NCBI GenBank assembly: GCA_015485495.1
Contig: WFTL01000132.1
Coordinates: 62,001-126,000, forward strand
DNA from: Planctomycetaceae bacterium
GTDB lineage: Bacteria; Planctomycetota; Planctomycetia; Planctomycetales; Planctomycetaceae
Length of the DNA stretch: 64,000 bases
Direction: 5' to 3'
The position numbers were made by a program, and so were the translations under genes. Below are positions 10,559 to 21,097 of the stretch, piece after piece (position 1 is the stretch's first letter; each line of letters opens with the position of its first letter). The notes below the pieces were generated by a model. It searched no databases. It was not told the DNA's origin and saw nothing but the letters and a program-made list of their open reading frames with translations.

Positions 10559-10852
10559 CTAGTGATGCCCGTACGAATTCCAGTGGCCGGTGCGGTGCAG
10601 ATCGTAGTATCCAGGGGTGTACTGGCCGTGATGCCCATTGATCGTGATTCGGGCAGGGTGGTAATTGACGTGAGGCGTACCGTGTATCGTGCGATGCACG
10701 ATCGACCGGTGGACGTAATGCCCCTGTGCACCCAAGTAGCTGCCGTGACCACCATCGTGACCACGATATCCGCGGTACCAGCCGGCCTGAGTCGTCACAC
10801 TGAAGCAGGTCATGGCCGCCAGAACCAGACCGATCGTCATGAAGCGTTTCAT
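10559..10852 (-). CDS. small exported His/Gly/Tyr-rich protein
   Basis: Signal peptide MKRFMTIGLVLAAMTCFSVTTQA followed by GWYRGYRGHDGGHGSY...HWNSYGHH. Confidence 0.7.
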   Translation of the reverse strand: MKRFMTIGLVLAAMTCFSVTTQAGWYRGYRGHDGGHGSYLGAQGHYVHRSIVHRTIHGTPHVNYHPARITINGHHGQYTPGYYDLHRTGHWNSYGHH

Positions 10853-11376
10853 CTGAGTGTCCTCCGTCGTGGAAAAGTTCAAAGTGGGTCAGAAACGCTT
10901 TCCGGAGAATGCAGCCGCTGTACCGGTTTCTGACGAGTTTTCTCAGAATTGCACTAAGCATTTATATTCCCATAACTTACGGCAACAGCCTGTCTCAGGA
11001 TGTTTTCTTCGCACCAGCGGTTTTGTCATCGTGTTGATTCGTGTGGTGTCATGGTGATGGCGCCCGTTGGCCGTCGCGTCCCTGTGGGCACGACCTTTGC
11101 AGAAACTCCATCAGCCGGGAGGCGGCAGCCAGAATAATCGACGGCCGAATCGCTCTCCGTCCTCCGACACGACATTCCCGGACCAATTCGGATGGGAATT
11201 CCTCGATCGGTCGACTCCACGGCTGGAAAGTCGCGGCACGGCCCGTCACAGTGCCCGTCCCGTGTCACCGTGGCCGACGGGTTCCTTCCTGGCCGACACC
11301 GTGTCCATTCCTTCTTCGGTCTCTGGTTTTCTGAAGACCGTCCGCCGTCCGGCCTTTTTCTTCCGGCATCGCAGAC

Positions 11377-12804
11377 ATGGCGAAGGATTTTCTGAAAGAC
11401 GCCCGCGACGAGTACGATGTCATCGTCATCGGCAGCGGACTGGCCGGACTGACGGCCGCCAATCTTCTGGCGCGTCAGGGCTATTCCGTTCTTCTGCTGG
11501 AACATCACTACCAGCTTGGGGGCATGGCCACCTGGTTCCGGCGACGCGGCGGGCACATCTTCGACATTTCGCTGCACGGGTTCCCGCACGGGATGATCAA
11601 GAGCTGCCGCCGGTACTGGTCCCGGGAAATTGCGGATTCCATCGTGCCGCTCAAAGGGATCCGCTTCGAAAACCCGCAGTTCTCCGTCCGCACCACATTC
11701 GACCGGAAGGATTTCACCCGCATTCTGACGGAACAGTTCGGAATCGCCCCGGCGACCGTGGAAGAATTCTTCGACACAGCACGGGGAATGAACTTCTACG
11801 ACGATCAGACCACGACGACACGGCAGCTTTTCGATCGGTTTTTCCCCGGCCGCGACGACGTCGTCCGGCTGCTCATGGAACCGATCACCTACGCCAATGG
11901 ATCGACGCTGGACGATCCGGCCATCACCTACGGCATCGTGTTCAGCAATTTCATGAGCAAAGGGGTCTACACGTTCGAAGGCGGCACGGACGCTCTGGTC
12001 GGAAAAATGAAGAAGGAGCTGCTGGCCAGTGGAGTCGACCTGCGGATCCGCACTCTGGTGGAACGGATTGAAGTGGATTCCGACCGACAGGTGCGCGGTG
12101 TTGTGGTCAACGGCCGCCGCATCGGCTGCCGGGCCGTGGTCAGCAATGCCAATCTGAAATCCACGATCCTCAGCCTGGTCGGCCCGGAACATTTCGATCG
12201 GGATTTCGTGGAAGACACCCGCGCTGTCCGTCTCAACAGCAGCAGCTGCCAGGTGTACATCGCTCTGAAACCCGGTCTGGGATTTTCAGAAGATGTCGGG
12301 GACCTGCTGTTTCACTCAGAACATTCCGGTTTCGATATCGATGCCATGCTGAGCATGGATGTGAGCAGTCGGACGTTCAGCTTTTACTACCCCCGCACGC
12401 GGCCGGGCAGCGACCGCTGGCTCATCGTCTCTTCCACCAATGCCCGCTACCGCGACTGGGCCGATCTGCCGGAATCCGAATACCGCCAGGCCAAGCATCA
12501 TCTCGAACAGACGACTCTGGACTGCCTGGAACAGTACGTTCCCGATATTCGAGAGAAACTGGATCACATCGAAGCTTCCACGCCCCGGACATTCGAACGC
12601 TATACGCGGCACATCGCGGGTGCGTCGTTCGGCACCAAATTCGAAGGCCTGAAAGTCAGCCAGACTCTTCCGAAACAGATCGGCGGACTGTTTCATGCCG
12701 GATCGGTCGGCATCATCATGTCCGGCTGGCTGGGTGCGGTGAACTACGGAGTGATTGTCAGCAACGAAGTCGACAAGCTTCTGTCTTCCCCGTCTCCCGT
12801 CTGA
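11377..12804 (+). CDS. phytoene desaturase / carotenoid isomerase-like FAD-dependent oxidoreductase
   Basis: N-terminal dinucleotide-binding [37 protein letters not shown]-terminal [22 protein letters not shown]. Confidence 0.85.
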   Translation: MAKDFLKDARDEYDVIVIGSGLAGLTAANLLARQGYSVLLLEHHYQLGGMATWFRRRGGHIFDISLHGFPHGMIKSCRRYWSREIADSIVPLKGIRFENPQFSVRTTFDRKDFTRILTEQFGIAPATVEEFFDTARGMNFYDDQTTTTRQLFDRFFPGRDDVVRLLMEPITYANGSTLDDPAITYGIVFSNFMSKGVYTFEGGTDALVGKMKKELLASGVDLRIRTLVERIEVDSDRQVRGVVVNGRRIGCRAVVSNANLKSTILSLVGPEHFDRDFVEDTRAVRLNSSSCQVYIALKPGLGFSEDVGDLLFHSEHSGFDIDAMLSMDVSSRTFSFYYPRTRPGSDRWLIVSSTNARYRDWADLPESEYRQAKHHLEQTTLDCLEQYVPDIREKLDHIEASTPRTFERYTRHIAGASFGTKFEGLKVSQTLPKQIGGLFHAGSVGIIMSGWLGAVNYGVIVSNEVDKLLSSPSPV

Positions 12805-12815
12805 TCCGGCCGGCT

Positions 12816-13667
12816 TCATTCCGCCGGTATTACGGTGAATTCCGTGCGGTCGTCACGTTCCAGACGCGCGATCGCGACGCGCGGATCGTGGGGAAACACG
12901 GCGATGTGACGGCTGTCCGCAATGGCACCCAGAATGCGGGGCTTCGTGACGCGCGTGGTGAGCGGATACTGGTCGTAGGACATCGTCCAGAATGTCCGCA
13001 CATGAGCGGCCATGGGACTGACGTCTCCCACGTACACCACCGTCCGGTCTTCTGAAACCAGACGAACCAGCTGATGACCGCGTGTGTGCCCGTCCGTTCG
13101 TTCCACGGAAATCCCCGAAAACAGTTCCTGATCCCCGTCGACCAGGTTCAGCAGTCCGGCCTCCTGAACCGGAACGAAATCGTCCGGCGTGTAGGCACCT
13201 GCCAGTTCGGGACGGCCGGACAGAGCATCTTCCCATTCGATTTTCTGGACGAAGTGACGGGCGGAAGGAAAAACGGGAACGAGCTGCCCGTCGTCCCGGC
13301 GCGTCGTCAGGCCGCCCGCATGGTCGAAATGCAGATGCGTCAGGATCACCCAGTCGATATCGTCGGGGGCCACTCCGACCGCCTGGAGGCTGCGCCGCAG
13401 CGGTGCTCCGTCTTCCAGACAGCCGCGGCGTCGGACCTTTTCCGGCAGTTTGTCTCCGTATCCGGTATCGATCAGCCCCAGAGATTCGGGCGTGCGCACC
13501 AGCAGACAGTTGGTTTCCATGAGAATACGGTTGGCATCGTCGGCCGGACAGACCCGGGACCACATGGCCTTCGGGATCACCCCGAACATCGTGCCGCCAT
13601 CGCTGCGCAGCGTTCCGCCACTGACAACGGTCAGTTCGAATTGTCCTGCTGAGATCCGTTTCACCAT
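12816..13667 (-). CDS. MBL-fold metallo-hydrolase
   Basis: HLHFDHAGG motif, DGHTRGHQLV, PHDPRV. Confidence 0.88.
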   Translation of the reverse strand: MVKRISAGQFELTVVSGGTLRSDGGTMFGVIPKAMWSRVCPADDANRILMETNCLLVRTPESLGLIDTGYGDKLPEKVRRRGCLEDGAPLRRSLQAVGVAPDDIDWVILTHLHFDHAGGLTTRRDDGQLVPVFPSARHFVQKIEWEDALSGRPELAGAYTPDDFVPVQEAGLLNLVDGDQELFSGISVERTDGHTRGHQLVRLVSEDRTVVYVGDVSPMAAHVRTFWTMSYDQYPLTTRVTKPRILGAIADSRHIAVFPHDPRVAIARLERDDRTEFTVIPAE

Positions 13668-13712
13668 GCCCTCCTGCCGGCTGGTCTGCTCATCCACGGC
13701 GGCGACGGCCGC

Positions 13713-14900
13713 TTACAGCCGTTCCACCAGCATGGCCACCGCATTGCCTCCGCCCAGGCACAAAGAGGCCACGCCCGTCTGCTGATCACGGGCTTCCAGA
13801 GCATGCAGCAGGGTGACCAGCACCCGCGCCCCGCTGGCTCCGATCGGATGCCCCAGAGCAATCGCTCCGCCATGAACGTTGACCCGTTCGGTCGTCAGAT
13901 CCAGTCCCTTCAGGCAGGCCAGCATCTGCGATGCGAACGCTTCGTTGATTTCGAACAGATCGATGTCGCTCAGAGCGCGGCCGCTTTTTTCCAGCAGCTT
14001 TCTCACGGCCGCCACCGGGGCGATGAACAGATCGTCCGGCTTTTCTCCGGCCGTAACAGAACACACGATGCGGGCCAGAGGAGTGCGCCCGGTTCGCTCC
14101 ACGGCCGATTCCGATGCCATCACCACGGCCGCAGCCCCGTCGCTGATTGCGGATGCATTTCCGGCAGTGACCGTTCCGTTCTCCCGAAACACGGTTTTCA
14201 GTCCGGCCAGCGATTCCAGAGACGTATCCGGACGCGGACCTTCATCCTCCGCCACCGAACGGGCCTGACCGTCATGTTCCACATCGATCGGAACGATTTC
14301 CTTTTCGAACAGCCCGGCCGCGGCTGCTGCGCAAGCCCGCTGATGACTCTGCAATGCATACTCATCCTGAGCGGCCCTGGTGCTGTCGGATTCCTCCGCC
14401 ACTTTCTCAGCGATCTGCCCCATTCCCAGTCCCGTCATGCTGCAGGTCAGACCGTCGTGCAGCATCGTGTCGATCTGCCGGGAATCGTCGTCGGCGGCCT
14501 GCCGCGGACGGAACATTCCCGAATTCGTCATGCTCTCCATCCCGCCGGCAACGATCACATCGGCATCGCCGCAGCGAATCGCCTGCGCCCCCAGCATGGC
14601 CGCTTTGAGCCCGGATCCGCAGACTTTGTTCACAGTGACCGCTGCCACCGTCGGCGGCAGGCCGCCTTTCAGAGCCGCCTGGCGGGCGGGCGCCTGGCCG
14701 ACGCCCGCACTGAGCACATTGCCGAAGATCACTTCGTCCACGGCATCCGGAGCGACCCCCGATCGTTCCACCGCGGCTGCAACCGCCAGAGCCCCCAGTT
14801 CCGTCACGGGAACGTCAGCCAGAACGCCCCGAAAACGTCCAATCGGAGTGCGGCAGGCCGACAGAATGTACGCGTCAGACACAGCACCGGTCCCTTTCAC
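13713..14900 (-). CDS. acetyl-CoA C-acetyltransferase (thiolase)
   Basis: Catalytic NKVCGSGLKA, GGMESMTNS, NVHGGAIALGHPIGASGAR, SLCLGGGNAVA. Confidence 0.95.
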   Translation of the reverse strand: MKGTGAVSDAYILSACRTPIGRFRGVLADVPVTELGALAVAAAVERSGVAPDAVDEVIFGNVLSAGVGQAPARQAALKGGLPPTVAAVTVNKVCGSGLKAAMLGAQAIRCGDADVIVAGGMESMTNSGMFRPRQAADDDSRQIDTMLHDGLTCSMTGLGMGQIAEKVAEESDSTRAAQDEYALQSHQRACAAAAAGLFEKEIVPIDVEHDGQARSVAEDEGPRPDTSLESLAGLKTVFRENGTVTAGNASAISDGAAAVVMASESAVERTGRTPLARIVCSVTAGEKPDDLFIAPVAAVRKLLEKSGRALSDIDLFEINEAFASQMLACLKGLDLTTERVNVHGGAIALGHPIGASGARVLVTLLHALEARDQQTGVASLCLGGGNAVAMLVERL

Positions 14901-15026
14901 ATGTCAGGCACAGGACATCCCAGGTGACCGCATCATACCGACTGGCCGGTCGAACGCACCTGACGGACGGTCCGAAGAAGCCAGGAACTTCCGGCTTTGA
15001 AACGGCCACCGGGGGCCGACCGCACG

Positions 15027-16082
15027 TCAGGCGTCTGAGGCCGCCCTGGCCGGTTCCGGCGGGGCGGCTCCATCCATTTCACGAAGCGGCACGCCGTCTT
15101 CCTTCTGTCTCAGAAGCACATACAGGATCGCGAACCCGGCCATCTGCACAGAAAGCTGCACCGTGGCGGGCACTTCCTGCAGAACAGCATCCCACATGGC
15201 ATGCACCCGAAACATGGTTCGGACGGAAAGCGATTCGGGAATCAGCGCTTCACCGGCTGCCAGAACCGTGTGAGACAGCAGAAACATGAACTGCCCCATC
15301 GCCAGAACGGCTGTCAGACCGAGCAGCGTCCAAAGCGGGTGAGACAGCACATAACTGATGCTTCGACTCAGCGCTTCGGCTCCGCTGCAGTCATCCGTCC
15401 CGCACGCCGCGACGGCCAGTCCCCATGCCACAGCGGTCACCAGAAACAAAACCCACAGTCCCAGCCCCGCTGCCACGATAATCGGCCAGCTCAGCTCGAC
15501 AAGCAGACGTCCCGGCATGCCGACCCCAGCCAGCCAGGCTGCTGCGGCCAGGAAACTTTTGGGAATCAGAATGACAACAGCCGCCAGACCGGCTGCCAGC
15601 AGGACGGATCCGGCCTGTCGCGCCGCATATGCGGCGGTCGCCGCAGGGCTCTGCCGCGTATTCTGACAGAACAGTCCGGCGGCCGAACGCGTCATGGCCA
15701 CGCCCGTGATCCCGGTCACGGCTGTCGTCCATACCAGCAGCAGCCCCACGGCCGAAGCGGACAGCAGCGGAAAAAACAGAAACGGCTGCCGGGAAAGAAA
15801 CGTGTCGGCTGCGGTCCCGAAAACCGTTCGCAGCGGTGGAGCCATCCAGTCAGCCGACCGCTGCAGCAGTTGCCAGAGCACATGCCCCGGAATGGCCGCC
15901 TGGCCGGAAGCTTCGGGAGCATCCGGCAGGAACAGTTCTCCCAGTCGGTTCAGGGCGATGCAGACGGCTGCCGGCAGCAGCACGGTCAGGCTGCAGCCGA
16001 TCGGCACGGCCTTCAGAAGACGCAGCAACGGAAAAAGACGCGTCCATTCCACCTGACCGATTCGAACGGGATCCTGATTCAT
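15027..16082 (-). CDS. multi-pass membrane protein of unknown function
   Basis: Several hydrophobic segments (FLFFPLLSASAVGLLLVWTTAV etc.); starts ATG at 16082. Confidence 0.7.
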   Translation of the reverse strand: MNQDPVRIGQVEWTRLFPLLRLLKAVPIGCSLTVLLPAAVCIALNRLGELFLPDAPEASGQAAIPGHVLWQLLQRSADWMAPPLRTVFGTAADTFLSRQPFLFFPLLSASAVGLLLVWTTAVTGITGVAMTRSAAGLFCQNTRQSPAATAAYAARQAGSVLLAAGLAAVVILIPKSFLAAAAWLAGVGMPGRLLVELSWPIIVAAGLGLWVLFLVTAVAWGLAVAACGTDDCSGAEALSRSISYVLSHPLWTLLGLTAVLAMGQFMFLLSHTVLAAGEALIPESLSVRTMFRVHAMWDAVLQEVPATVQLSVQMAGFAILYVLLRQKEDGVPLREMDGAAPPEPARAASDA

Positions 16083-16157
16083 CGTCTGCCTGCCTGCGAC
16101 CGGCCTGTCCAGAGCCTCCGCCTGACGCGAACGCTGAAACGACGATGGACCGGGCTG

Positions 16158-17153
16158 CTATTCGCCAAAGGCTGCATCGAATCGGTGGCCGGACGGTTCG
16201 AAATCGACGTTTTTGCAGAACTGAGCGGCCTCCGCCGCACCGTGTTCCCGGTCCATGCCGATGTCTTCCCATTCCACGGACAGAGGACCGTCGTATCCGA
16301 TCACGTTGAGTTCACGGATGATCTCTTCAAACCGCACCCCCCCGCGTCCCACGCTGCGGAAGTCCCAGCCCCGCCGGTTGTCTCCCCAGGGCAGATGGCT
16401 GCTGAGAATCCCGGTGCGGCCATTGAGCGTGACGGAAGCGTCCTTCATGTGGACGTGATAGATCCGGTCCGGAAACGCCCGCAGAAACTCCACGGGATCC
16501 ACTCCCTGCCAGATCAGATGACTCGGGTCGAAATTGAATCCAAATTCCTCCCGGTGCCCCAGTACCTGCAGAGCGCGTTCGGCGGAATAGATGTCAAAGG
16601 CAATTTCGGTCGGATGAACTTCCAGAGCGAACTTGATGCCGCATTCCTGAAACACGTCCAGGATCGGGTTCCATCGTTCAGCCAGCAGTTCGAACCCGGC
16701 ATCGATCATTTCCGGCGGGGTGGGCGGAAAGTCATAGATCAGATGCCAGATGCTCGAACCGGTGAATCCGTTGACCACACTGACACCCAGTTTCTGAGCA
16801 GCCCGGGCCGTGTTCTTCATTTCTTCGATGGCTCGTTTCGTCACCCCGTCCGGATCACCATCGCCCCAGACATAATCCGGCAGGATCGACTGGTGCCGCT
16901 GGTCGATGTTGTCCAGAACCGCCTGCCCCACCAGGTGGTTGGAGATGGCGAACAGCTTCAGTTCGTGCCGGTCCAGCAGATCGCGTTTTTTCTGGCAGTA
17001 GCTGTCGTCGGACAGCGCTTTGTCGATTTCGAAGTGGTCGCCCCAGCAGGCCAGTTCCACTCCGTCGTATCCGAATTCCTTCGCCTTCTTACACAGAGTT
17101 TCCAGAGGCAGATCGGCCCACTGGCCGGTGAACAGAGTGACAGTACGAGCCAT
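16158..17153 (-). CDS. sugar phosphate isomerase/epimerase (AP endonuclease 2-type TIM barrel)
   Basis: [70 protein letters not shown]. Confidence 0.88.
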   Translation of the reverse strand: MARTVTLFTGQWADLPLETLCKKAKEFGYDGVELACWGDHFEIDKALSDDSYCQKKRDLLDRHELKLFAISNHLVGQAVLDNIDQRHQSILPDYVWGDGDPDGVTKRAIEEMKNTARAAQKLGVSVVNGFTGSSIWHLIYDFPPTPPEMIDAGFELLAERWNPILDVFQECGIKFALEVHPTEIAFDIYSAERALQVLGHREEFGFNFDPSHLIWQGVDPVEFLRAFPDRIYHVHMKDASVTLNGRTGILSSHLPWGDNRRGWDFRSVGRGGVRFEEIIRELNVIGYDGPLSVEWEDIGMDREHGAAEAAQFCKNVDFEPSGHRFDAAFGE

Positions 17154-17975
17154 GGAACGGCTTCTCCGGAAAAGAATGCACGGAAAATCTCTCGCAGCGA
17201 ATCCGGCCGCAGATCCGACCGCCACGGTCCGGAAGGCATGACGGTAAGAATCAAAATCCGGAAAGTCAACGCCCCGCTCAGACCTGCCGGCCTGTCTGCG
17301 GAAATCCGGCTGTGCAGCGGGTGAATGTCAGGCATCCGGATGACACCGGGGAAACGAATGAAACAGCGAAAGACCGGTCTCTCGAAACAGGCGCTGTCCG
17401 GAGACCGCTGTTGTGCGCATGGTTCTGAGGTGCCGGGCGGCATCGGGCCCACAGGCGTCTGTGATGTCCAGTACCGGCGAACCCGCCTGTCTTCAGCACT
17501 CATAGAGTCCACACACTGGAACGACAATTCCCGAAAGCGGATCGTCCAGGAAGCAGGTGCCTTTACGGCCGGCAGGCTGCTGACCGGATCAGACTCGGAC
17601 AGCACGAATCTCAGAAATTCCGCATGTGGAACAGACGCCGTTCTTCGGACACAGAAAACCAGAGCTGTTTCCCACCGGTGCGGTTCGGCGGTCCGGCTGA
17701 TGCGTCATCGCGCCGAAAACGTCTGTCCTGCCTGGTGCCATGGGCATCACGGCAGGGCAGAGGAGCGGGACATGTTTCGTATTCGAACAGGCTCTGATCT
17801 GCTGCGATCATTTCGTTCGTGCCTGCGACACGGTCGCAGCAGACGTGCGAGACGCAATATCAATCCGACGGTTTTCGCACCAGACCGGAACCCTCAGCGG
17901 TACCCGGTGAATACCAGACAATATGATGCACATTCCGAATCTGTTTCACAGTGCCTGTTTTTCCGAGGGAATCCC

Positions 17976-18461
17976 ATGAAGGGCAACGACAAGATCATCG
18001 AAGCACTCAACGCCGGACTGACGATCGAACTGACGGCCATCAACCAGTACTTCGTCCAGTCGAAGATGTGCAAAGACTGGGGGTTTCACAGACTGGCAGC
18101 TCATCACTACACCGAATCCATCGAAGAAATGAAACATGCAGAGTACCTGATCGACCGGATTCTGTTTCTCGAAGGAGTACCGGAAATCGCCCGTTACGAT
18201 GTGATCCGGGTGGGCTCCACCGTGAAAGAACAGCTTGAAAACGATCTCGCCCTAGAACTCAACGCGGTGAAGACCTACAACGAAGGCGTCCGCCTGGCCA
18301 TGGAAGTCGGTGATGCAGGAAGCAAGGAAATCATGGAACGCATCATCGTCGAATCCGAAGACAGTGTGGACTGGCTGGAAACCCAGCTGCACCAGATCGA
18401 AACAATCGGACTGGAACTGTACCTGGCCGGCCAGACGGGTGAAGAACCGGCAGGAGAATGA
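17976..18461 (+). CDS. bfr: bacterioferritin homologue (ferroxidase ligands partly missing)
   Basis: MKGNDKIIEALNAGLTIELTAINQYF...TESIEEMKHAEYLIDRILFLEG; ATG at 17976. Confidence 0.92.
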   Translation: MKGNDKIIEALNAGLTIELTAINQYFVQSKMCKDWGFHRLAAHHYTESIEEMKHAEYLIDRILFLEGVPEIARYDVIRVGSTVKEQLENDLALELNAVKTYNEGVRLAMEVGDAGSKEIMERIIVESEDSVDWLETQLHQIETIGLELYLAGQTGEEPAGE

Positions 18462-18664
18462 CAACACTCCCCCGGGACATTCCGGCCGGTCCGGATCTGC
18501 TCTGCCGTTGAAGACTGTCAGGAGCCGAAGAGGCTTCTTGTGACGGTGATGACTGTTCGTTATTTTGCTGCCGAATGCATTGTCGAACAGCCTGATGCCG
18601 GCCAGGGACCTGGATATCAGGCCTGAAGATGGGCCGTGAGGGAACGGCACAGAGCAGTCAGAAG

Positions 18665-18738
18665 CCCCGATAGCTCAACTGGATAGAGCACCGCTCTTCT
18701 AAAGCGGATGTTGCAGGTTCGAGTCCTGCTCGGGGTAC
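18665..18738 (+). tRNA. tRNA-Arg (anticodon TCT)
   Basis: Cloverleaf gccccga/tcggggt, D-stem gctc/gagc, anticodon stem ccgct/agcgg with loop cttctaa, T-arm gcagg ttcgagt cctgc. Confidence 0.93.
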
Positions 18739-18896
18739 TTGCCTGTCGACAGTCCGTCGAACGAATGAAGCAGCCGCCGTGTGATCACAATCACACAGGG
18801 GTGGCTCCCGTAGCCGGCAGGCTGCGTGCATCAACGGATGCCGTGTGCTCCGACGGGGCTGCAGTCATCCCTGCCGGGGCCGGCGGCCCGGGCGCT

Positions 18897-19118
18897 TCAG
18901 GAATCGTCGTCCTTTTCCAGCAGATAGTTCATCACACGGGTCGGGTGCACGCTGCCGGTCAGCAGACGCAGCGTCACCAGGCCAAACACGGTGAAACCGA
19001 TGAATCCGAGAACGACGACCAGATAGCCGCCATCACCCGAACCGGCTCCCAGGCCGGCTCCGATCAGAGAGCCGGCACAGGCGACGGAAGATGCCAGAAC
19101 ATGTTCGGAACGGTCCAC
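18897..19118 (-). CDS. small membrane protein, unknown function
   Basis: 73 aa with Gly-rich TM segments and polar C-terminus NYLLEKDDDS. Confidence 0.5.
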   Translation of the reverse strand: MDRSEHVLASSVACAGSLIGAGLGAGSGDGGYLVVVLGFIGFTVFGLVTLRLLTGSVHPTRVMNYLLEKDDDS

Positions 19119-19161
19119 GGGCAGACTCCCCTGCTGATGCGGTGTCAGAAGGACGGCGCCG

Positions 19162-20166
19162 TCAGACTTCCTTTGCGTCGATCCAGCTCATCATGCGTCG
19201 GAGCTGACGGCCGACTTTTTCGATCAGGTGCGTGCGTTCACGTCGGCGCGTGGCGAAGAACTGAGGCCGTCCGGCCCGGTTTTCCAGCAGCCAGTTGCGC
19301 GCGAACACACCAGACTGAATCTCATGCAGAATCTTTTTCATTTCCGCCCGCGTTTCATCGGTCACGATTCGCGGACCGCTGGAATAGTCGCCGTACTCGG
19401 CGGTGTTCGACACACTGTAACGCATGTAGTTCAGCCCGCCCTGATAAAACAGGTCGACAATCAGCTTCAGTTCGTGCATGCACTCGAAATAGGCCATTTC
19501 CGGCTGATACCCGGCTTCCACCAGAGTGTCGAAGCCCGCCTTGACCAGTTCGCTCACACCGCCGCACAGGACGACCTGCTCACCGAACAGATCGGTTTCC
19601 GTCTCTTCTGCGAATGTTGTTTCGATCACCCCCCCGCGGGTTCCCCCGATGCCTTTGGCATAGGCCAGAGCCAGGGCGCGGGTCGTTTCCGATGCGCCGT
19701 CGCTGAGTGCGATGAGGCTGGGAACTCCGCCGCCTTTTTCGTATTCACTGCGGACCAGGTGTCCGGGGCCTTTGGGAGCCACCAGAGCGGCATCGACTCC
19801 ATCCGGCGGAACGACCTGGCCGAAGTGGATATTGAATCCGTGACTGCACATCAGAATGTTGCCCGGCTGCAGATGCGGCAGAATCTCATTTCGATAGACA
19901 TCTCCCTGCACTTCATCGGGAAGGAGAATGTTGACCAGATCTCCGGCTGCCGCGGCATCGGCCACGGACATCGGTTCAAAGCCGTGGCTGACAGCAAGGT
20001 CATGGTTGGCACTGCCCGGCCGCTGTCCGATCACCACCGTACAGCCGCTGTCTCTCAGGTTCTGAGCCTGAGCATGGCCCTGGCTGCCGTAACCGAGAAT
20101 GGCAATGGTCCTGTCCTTCAGCAGACTCAGATCTGCATCGTCATCGTAATAAATTCTGGCCGCCAT
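19162..20166 (-). CDS. ilvC: ketol-acid reductoisomerase
   Basis: [80 protein letters not shown]. Confidence 0.97.
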   Translation of the reverse strand: MAARIYYDDDADLSLLKDRTIAILGYGSQGHAQAQNLRDSGCTVVIGQRPGSANHDLAVSHGFEPMSVADAAAAGDLVNILLPDEVQGDVYRNEILPHLQPGNILMCSHGFNIHFGQVVPPDGVDAALVAPKGPGHLVRSEYEKGGGVPSLIALSDGASETTRALALAYAKGIGGTRGGVIETTFAEETETDLFGEQVVLCGGVSELVKAGFDTLVEAGYQPEMAYFECMHELKLIVDLFYQGGLNYMRYSVSNTAEYGDYSSGPRIVTDETRAEMKKILHEIQSGVFARNWLLENRAGRPQFFATRRRERTHLIEKVGRQLRRMMSWIDAKEV

Positions 20167-20306
20167 CGTGACTGGTGTCCTGTCTGTCAAAAAGTGAGGA
20201 AGGCACCGGTCCGGTGCCGTGAAATGTCCTGATTCCGGCTGCCGGCCGCTGTGAAAATGCAGCCGCTGCCATGGTGGGGCCCGGTCGCAGAACGGTTCGA
20301 ACCGGT

Positions 20307-20843
20307 TCACGAACCGACGCGGGCTTCGTCGCTGGTCAGTATTTCCGGAGGCAGATCGTCGGTGATGGTCCGGTCCCGCAGTACGGCGACTCGACCGGTA
20401 CGCACCATTTCCAGAATGCCGAATTCCCGCATCCGATCGATGAATCCTTCGATCTTGTTTTCGCGGCCGGAGACTTCAATCAGCACATGGTCGGCTCCGA
20501 CATTGACGATCCGTCCCCGAAAAATGTCCGTCAGTTCCCGAACGTCGCTCAGCCGTCCACCGGATGTGCTCACTTTGATGAGCATCAGATCGCGTTCGAC
20601 GAAGTCCTCGCCCAGGTAATCCTGCACCTTGACGACGGTGACCAGTTTTTCCAGCTGTTTCCGGACCTGATCGAGTACTTTTTCATCGCCGTTCACCACG
20701 AATGTGATCCGCGAGAACTCGGGGTTTTCCGTCGTTCCCACCGCCAGGCTGTCGATGTTGAAGGCCCGCGAAGCCAGCATGCCGGATATCTGGGCCAGCA
20801 CGCCCGGCTGATTCATGACGAGAGCGGACAGCACATGTCGCAT
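20307..20843 (-). CDS. ilvN: acetolactate synthase small subunit
   Basis: ACT domain [36 protein letters not shown]... Confidence 0.95.
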   Translation of the reverse strand: MRHVLSALVMNQPGVLAQISGMLASRAFNIDSLAVGTTENPEFSRITFVVNGDEKVLDQVRKQLEKLVTVVKVQDYLGEDFVERDLMLIKVSTSGGRLSDVRELTDIFRGRIVNVGADHVLIEVSGRENKIEGFIDRMREFGILEMVRTGRVAVLRDRTITDDLPPEILTSDEARVGS

Positions 20844-21097
20844 CGCAGTGTTTTTCAGATCAGAAGGCAGACGAAATGATCCGGGCAGAACACGGATCCG
20901 TGCATCCACGGAAACGGCTCTGCAGCCCCCGGCTGAAACCGGGCCGCGTCCGCCCGCACCAGCCGACGCACGCCGCACCAGGATAACAAAGTGCGTCAGT
21001 GTACGGACGTGCCGGACGCCACACAACCAGTGTGTGCAGATCCTCACAGGAAACCACGGACCGGAATTCCGCCTGCCACAGGATGCCGGTGGAGCCG

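Noticed and set aside
15201-17324. 707-aa plus-strand ORF over the membrane protein and sugar isomerase
   Set aside because: Crosses two genes on the opposite strand, Gln/Arg-rich non-protein-like sequence.
17325-17975. In-frame N-terminal extension of bacterioferritin
   Set aside because: Known Bfr starts at MKGN; the extension is Arg/Cys/Ser-rich random-looking sequence.
18665-18738. tRNA-Arg as an integration site for a genomic island
   Set aside because: No integrase, direct-repeat copy of the tRNA 3' end or mobile genes nearby.
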